From: CAYJEQ01 sp964370185
GTDB taxonomy: Bacteria > Bacillota > Clostridia > Oscillospirales > Ruminococcaceae
Reading direction: 5' to 3'
Length of the DNA: 8,421 nt
Assembly: GCA_964370185.1 (NCBI GenBank)
Contig: CAYJIJ010000084.1
Location: forward strand, 1 to 8,421
This document shows positions 5,855-8,421 of this stretch, one piece after another. The position numbers and the translations under genes were made by a program. How positions within the stretch are numbered: the first letter of the stretch is position 1; each line of letters begins with the position of its first letter. A model generated the notes under the pieces. The model saw nothing but the letters and a program-made list of their open reading frames with translations. It ran no database searches and was not told the origin of the DNA.

Positions 5855-6715
5855 TTGACAAAGAAAAAAGGCGGCTTAGGAAAAGGTCTTGATGCACTTT
5901 TCGAAGACAATTCAGGGGACATCAATTCAGTTACCCTCATACCGATTTCCGACATAGAGCCAAACAAAGGTCAACCGAGGCAGAATTTTGAAGACTCCGC
6001 ACTCGCCGACCTCGCCGACTCTATAAGGGAGCATGGCGTATTACAGCCAATAATATTAAAACCACTGCACAATGGCAGATATCAAATAGTTGCTGGGGAG
6101 AGGCGTTGGCGTGCTTCACGCATGGCAGGGCTTTCTGAAATGCCAGCTATAATAAAGGAGCTATCCCCATCGGCTACCATGGAAATAGCGCTAATAGAGA
6201 ATTTACAGCGTGAAAATCTAAACCCGTTGGAGGAGTCCCTCGGCTATGCATCACTCATTAACGAGCACGGCTACACACAGGAAACCTTAGCTCAGAAGAT
6301 GGGTAAATCCCGTCCAGTAGTTGCAAATTCGCTGAGGCTTTTAAAGCTTCCAGAAGAAGTGCAGAAACTCCTTAAAGACGGCGAAATTTCCACAGGGCAT
6401 GCAAAGGCGCTTTTAGCGTTTGAAGATGAAGCTTTCATAAAGGAGCTTGCAGGGAGAATAGTCACCAATGATTTAACAGTGCGTGATATAGAAAAACTTG
6501 CAAAAGCCGCTAAGCAGGAGAAGCCCAAAAAGAGCGAACCCACGAGCAGTTGGGGGGAGAGCTATATAAAGGAGCTCGAACTCTCACTTGCGGAAGAGCT
6601 CGCCACCAAAGTAAGCATAGTTAAAAAGGGTGAAAAGGGAAAAATCACCTTGGAGTTTTACAGCAAAGACCAATTAGAAGCCATAGTAAAAATTCTCTCA
6701 AGAGATAATAAATAA
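5855..6715 (+). CDS. parB: Chromosome partitioning protein ParB (Spo0J)
   Basis: CTP-dependent DNA clamp that loads at parS, spreads along DNA and recruits condensin and ParA. The 286-residue product has the standard layout. The N-terminal LGKGLDALF (8-16) is the ParA-stimulating peptide. The ParB/Srx-like CTPase domain spans about 28-125, with GRYQIVAGERRWRAS (74-88) and IENLQRENLNPLEE (114-127) forming the CTP pocket. The HTH TQETLAQKMGKSRPVVANSLRLL (141-163) reads parS, and the C-terminal dimerisation region is about 236-283. Translation begins at TTG 5855, not ATG: GAGGAGG (5841-5847) sits 7 nt upstream and overlaps the parA stop, and the protein start matches the family. serS follows after 14 nt. 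Two parS-like sites flank the gene pair. The Noc paralogue is less likely, given the adjacent parA and the GKGL peptide. Confidence 0.96.
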   Translation: MTKKKGGLGKGLDALFEDNSGDINSVTLIPISDIEPNKGQPRQNFEDSALADLADSIREHGVLQPIILKPLHNGRYQIVAGERRWRASRMAGLSEMPAIIKELSPSATMEIALIENLQRENLNPLEESLGYASLINEHGYTQETLAQKMGKSRPVVANSLRLLKLPEEVQKLLKDGEISTGHAKALLAFEDEAFIKELAGRIVTNDLTVRDIEKLAKAAKQEKPKKSEPTSSWGESYIKELELSLAEELATKVSIVKKGEKGKITLEFYSKDQLEAIVKILSRDNK

Positions 6716-6729
6716 AGGAGCAAAAAAAC

Positions 6730-8004
6730 ATGTTAGACATTAAACTACTTAGAACTGATGCAGAAGCGGTAAAGCAGGCAATGAGAAACCGCAACAAACC
6801 CATGGATGAAATTATTGACGAAATTTTAGCGATTGACGAAAAGCGCCGTGAAATTTCCTCCCATGCCGACGGATTAAAAGCTGAGCAAAACAAAGCGAGC
6901 AAAGAAATCCCAGTGATGAAAAAAGAGGGCAGGGACACCACCGAGCTAATGGCGCAGATGAAAGAGCTATCCGATAAAATCAAGGACTGCGACACTGAAA
7001 TATCAGCACTTGAGCAAAAACAGCAGGAGCTACTGCTTGGAATACCGAATGTTCCACATGGAACAGTGCCCGTGGGCAAGGACGAAAACGAAAACATCGA
7101 ACTAAGGCGTCACGGCGTGCCAACCGACTTCCCATACGAGCCAAAACCACACTGGGAAATAGGGCAGAACCTCGGCATCCTCGACCCCGAAACAGCGGGC
7201 AAGGTAACTGGCGCAAGATTTCATTTTTACAGAGGCCTTGGCGCAAGACTCGAAAGAGCTATCATAAACTTTTATCTCGACAGTCACTCGAGCAGAGGAT
7301 ACACAGAAGTTTTCCCTCCATTTATGGCAAATAGAGCTTCCATGACTGGCACAGGACAGCTTCCAAAATTTGAAGAGGATATGTTTAAACTCGAGGGGCT
7401 TGATTACTTCCTAATCCCAACCGCAGAAGTACCTGTAACAAATATGCATAGGGAAGAGATAATGAACGGCGCTGATTTGCCCGTTAACTACTGCGCATAT
7501 TCGGCATGTTTTAGAGCGGAAGCAGGCAGTGCAGGCAGGGACACAAGGGGACTTATCAGACAGCATCAGTTTAATAAGGTTGAGCTTGTTAAATTTGCAG
7601 ACCCTGAAAAATCCTATGAAGAGCTCGAAAAGCTCACCGCAGATGCAGAAGAAGTACTAAAAGCTCTCGGTATTCCTTATAGAGTGGTTGCACTCAGCAG
7701 TGGCGACCTCGGATTTAGCAGTGCTAAAACCTACGACATCGAAGTGTGGATGCCTTCTTATAATAGATATGTGGAAATCTCGAGTTGCAGTAATTTCGAG
7801 GATTTCCAAGCGAGAAGGGCAAACATCAGATATAAGCACAATATCAAGGACAAAGCGCAGTTTGTACACACATTAAACGGCTCGGGCGTTGCTGTTGGCA
7901 GAACTGTTGCGGCAATACTCGAAAACTTCCAAAACGACGACGGAAGCGTAACCATCCCAGAAGCACTCGTGAAATACATGGGTGTGGATAGGATTGCAAG
8001 ATAA
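6730..8004 (+). CDS. serS: Seryl-tRNA synthetase
   Basis: Class II aminoacyl-tRNA synthetase that charges tRNA-Ser (and tRNA-Sec where present) with serine; cytosolic homodimer. The 424-residue product is full length. The N-terminal tRNA-binding coiled coil spans about 27-100. The class II core follows: TAEVP (231-235) binds serine and ATP, motif 2 is FRAEAGSAGRDTRGLIRQHQF (261-281), SSCSNFEDFQARR (351-363) is conserved, and motif 3 is GSGVAVGRTVAAILE (384-398) with R391. The conserved NxPH motif reads IPNVPHGTVPVGKDEN (105-120), where many homologues have ESVP; the codons for residues 107-112 contain a parS-like site. ATG 6730 follows AAAGGAG, which overlaps the parB stop. Co-transcription with parAB is likely; no T-box leader is visible. 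A long hairpin 28 nt downstream probably ends the operon. Confidence 0.97.
   Translation: MLDIKLLRTDAEAVKQAMRNRNKPMDEIIDEILAIDEKRREISSHADGLKAEQNKASKEIPVMKKEGRDTTELMAQMKELSDKIKDCDTEISALEQKQQELLLGIPNVPHGTVPVGKDENENIELRRHGVPTDFPYEPKPHWEIGQNLGILDPETAGKVTGARFHFYRGLGARLERAIINFYLDSHSSRGYTEVFPPFMANRASMTGTGQLPKFEEDMFKLEGLDYFLIPTAEVPVTNMHREEIMNGADLPVNYCAYSACFRAEAGSAGRDTRGLIRQHQFNKVELVKFADPEKSYEELEKLTADAEEVLKALGIPYRVVALSSGDLGFSSAKTYDIEVWMPSYNRYVEISSCSNFEDFQARRANIRYKHNIKDKAQFVHTLNGSGVAVGRTVAAILENFQNDDGSVTIPEALVKYMGVDRIAR
7050..7065. promoter_or_regulatory. parS: parS-like ParB-binding site 2, inside serS
   Basis: TGTTCCACATGGAACA, identical to the site at 4938-4953; identity extends to 18 bp (AATGTTCCACATGGAACA, 7048-7065). 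It is read as the end of N107 plus V108 P109 H110 G111 T112 of SerS. The two sites are 2112 bp apart and bracket parA-parB. An exact second 16-mer in 8.4 kb is very unlikely by chance. In Bacillota, parS sites within genes are well known. Confidence 0.87.
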
Positions 8005-8031
8005 TAAGAGATACTAAAGGACACGAAGCTA

Positions 8032-8084
8032 AAAGGCACCCCATCATGTTGAGTAAAAATCACTTAACATAATGAGGTGCCTTT
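8032..8084 (+). terminator. Long hairpin ending the parA-parB-serS operon
   Basis: AAAGGCACC (8032-8040) pairs with GGTGCCTTT (8076-8084). Inside, CAT/ATG, ATGTT/AACAT, a G-U and AGT/ACT continue the stem to about 21 pairs, with two mismatched positions and a 7-nt A-rich loop. The 3' side ends CCTTTAATAAT on the plus strand and CCTTTTAGC on the minus strand, so the U-tract is modest in both directions. Best read as a terminator or 3'-end stabiliser for serS. Its outer GGCAC/GTGCC resembles the cbiK leader hairpin. Confidence 0.65.
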
Positions 8085-8158
8085 AATAATGGGGTGGGGT
8101 TTCTATAATGTATTTCGAGGGGTTGCGGTGGGGGATTACCTCTATTTATAGATTTATG

Positions 8159-8275
8159 CAATCATTGTAGGGGGCAAAGTCCCTTAATATATCTACGATA
8201 CTGCATAATTATTGTGTTGATTTTGGATTGTGCAGGGTCTCGGGCATGGGGGGATATACCCCTACAATGATTTGC
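8159..8275. repeat. Inverted repeat pair with GTAGGGG palindromes
   Basis: ATCATTGTAGGGG (8161-8173) is a perfect inverted copy of CCCCTACAATGAT (8259-8271), and with one extra base the match extends to GCAA on each side. The spacer is about 85 bp and has no ORF. Each arm also folds locally: a short GGG...CCC stem follows the left arm, and GGGG-GGATATA-CCCC lies in the right arm. It may be a small palindromic repeat family or a miniature inverted-repeat element; no target-site duplication was recognised. This sits in the 8085-8421 gene-free stretch, where I see no coding gene. Confidence 0.55.
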
Positions 8276-8345
8276 GGTTTTACTTTGCATGGTCGGTGAT
8301 TTTGGCGTAGGATTTTTCGCATTGGTTTGGGTTGTGGTAATCCTC

Positions 8346-8371
8346 GGGCGAACACACAGGTTCGCCCCTAC
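8346..8371. repeat. GGGCGAAC palindrome next to CCCCTAC
   Basis: GGGCGAAC (8346-8353), loop ACACAG, GTTCGCCC (8360-8367), then CTAC. On the minus strand it reads GTAGGGGCGAAC...GTTCGCCCGAGG. The GTAGGGG lead is shared with both arms of the 8159-8275 repeat, and GCCCGAG with the right arm, so this looks like a third copy of the same palindromic family. It has no U-tract and is not convincing as a terminator. Confidence 0.6.
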
Positions 8372-8421
8372 TGCATTTTTTTATCGCTTCGCCCCACACC
8401 CCATAATTTTTTGAAAAAACC
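8365..8421. repeat. Right-edge copy of the composite intergenic repeat
   Basis: CCCCTAC (8365-8371), TTTTTTATCGCTT (8377-8389), then a CCCCACACCCCATA segment and a T-run/A-run palindrome ending AAACC at the window edge. The elements match those at 1-111 in order and orientation, in a shorter version lacking the internal hairpin. Probably continues beyond the window. Confidence 0.55.

Noticed and set aside
6716..6729. T-box or separate promoter for serS
   Set aside because: Only 14 nt separate parB from serS, fully used by the ribosome site, and no T-box motif is present.
6645..7097. 150-codon open frame antisense to the parB end and serS start
   Set aside because: It lies opposite two well-supported genes, is Ser/Cys/Phe-rich as expected of a shadow frame, and has no family resemblance or ribosome site.
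8091..8134. G-quadruplex in the G-rich stretch after serS
   Set aside because: Four G-runs exist but the middle loop is about 19 nt and one run is interrupted, so a stable quadruplex is unlikely.
8085..8421. Small protein gene or CRISPR array downstream of serS
   Set aside because: Only very short frames without ribosome sites occur, and the repeats are inverted palindromes without regular spacers.

Overview
The window looks like chromosomal DNA of an anaerobic member of the Bacillota, most likely class Clostridia. The evidence is strong AGGAGG-type ribosome sites, AT-rich spacers, sigma-A-like promoters, a Spo0J/Soj-type parAB pair next to serS, and an anaerobic CbiK-type cobaltochelatase. 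The genus cannot be fixed from sequence alone. There is no phage, transposase, CRISPR array, rRNA or tRNA gene in view.

The layout is two divergent blocks that meet in a control region at 4822-5085. The left block reads on the minus strand, in transcription order: dcd (dCTP deaminase), ppx (exopolyphosphatase), ppk1 (polyphosphate kinase), cbiK (sirohydrochlorin cobaltochelatase). dcd and ppx are 16 nt apart and look co-transcribed. A terminator-like hairpin lies between ppx and ppk1, and a hairpin-rich leader lies between ppk1 and cbiK. The right block reads on the plus strand: parA (soj), parB (spo0J), serS (seryl-tRNA synthetase), with 13-14 nt gaps, ending at a long hairpin at 8032-8084. 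Both edges of the window carry dispersed non-coding repeats (GTAGGGG-type palindromes, a TTTTTTATCGCTT motif and C-rich plus A/T-rich tracts).

By function, ppk1 and ppx make and degrade polyphosphate, dcd feeds dUMP/dTTP synthesis, and cbiK inserts cobalt on the anaerobic B12 route. parA and parB drive chromosome segregation and serS charges tRNA-Ser.

The most notable observation is a pair of identical 16-bp parS-like sites, TGTTCCACATGGAACA, that bracket parAB. One (4938-4953) lies in the divergent promoter region. The other (7050-7065) is embedded in the serS coding sequence, exactly at the codons of the conserved NxPH motif. Second is the cbiK leader, where one RNA segment can pair either with a neighbouring arm or, perfectly over 13 nt, with the stretch between the Shine-Dalgarno and the start codon. 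Most genes here belong to well-known families, and I did not find a clearly new multi-gene system.
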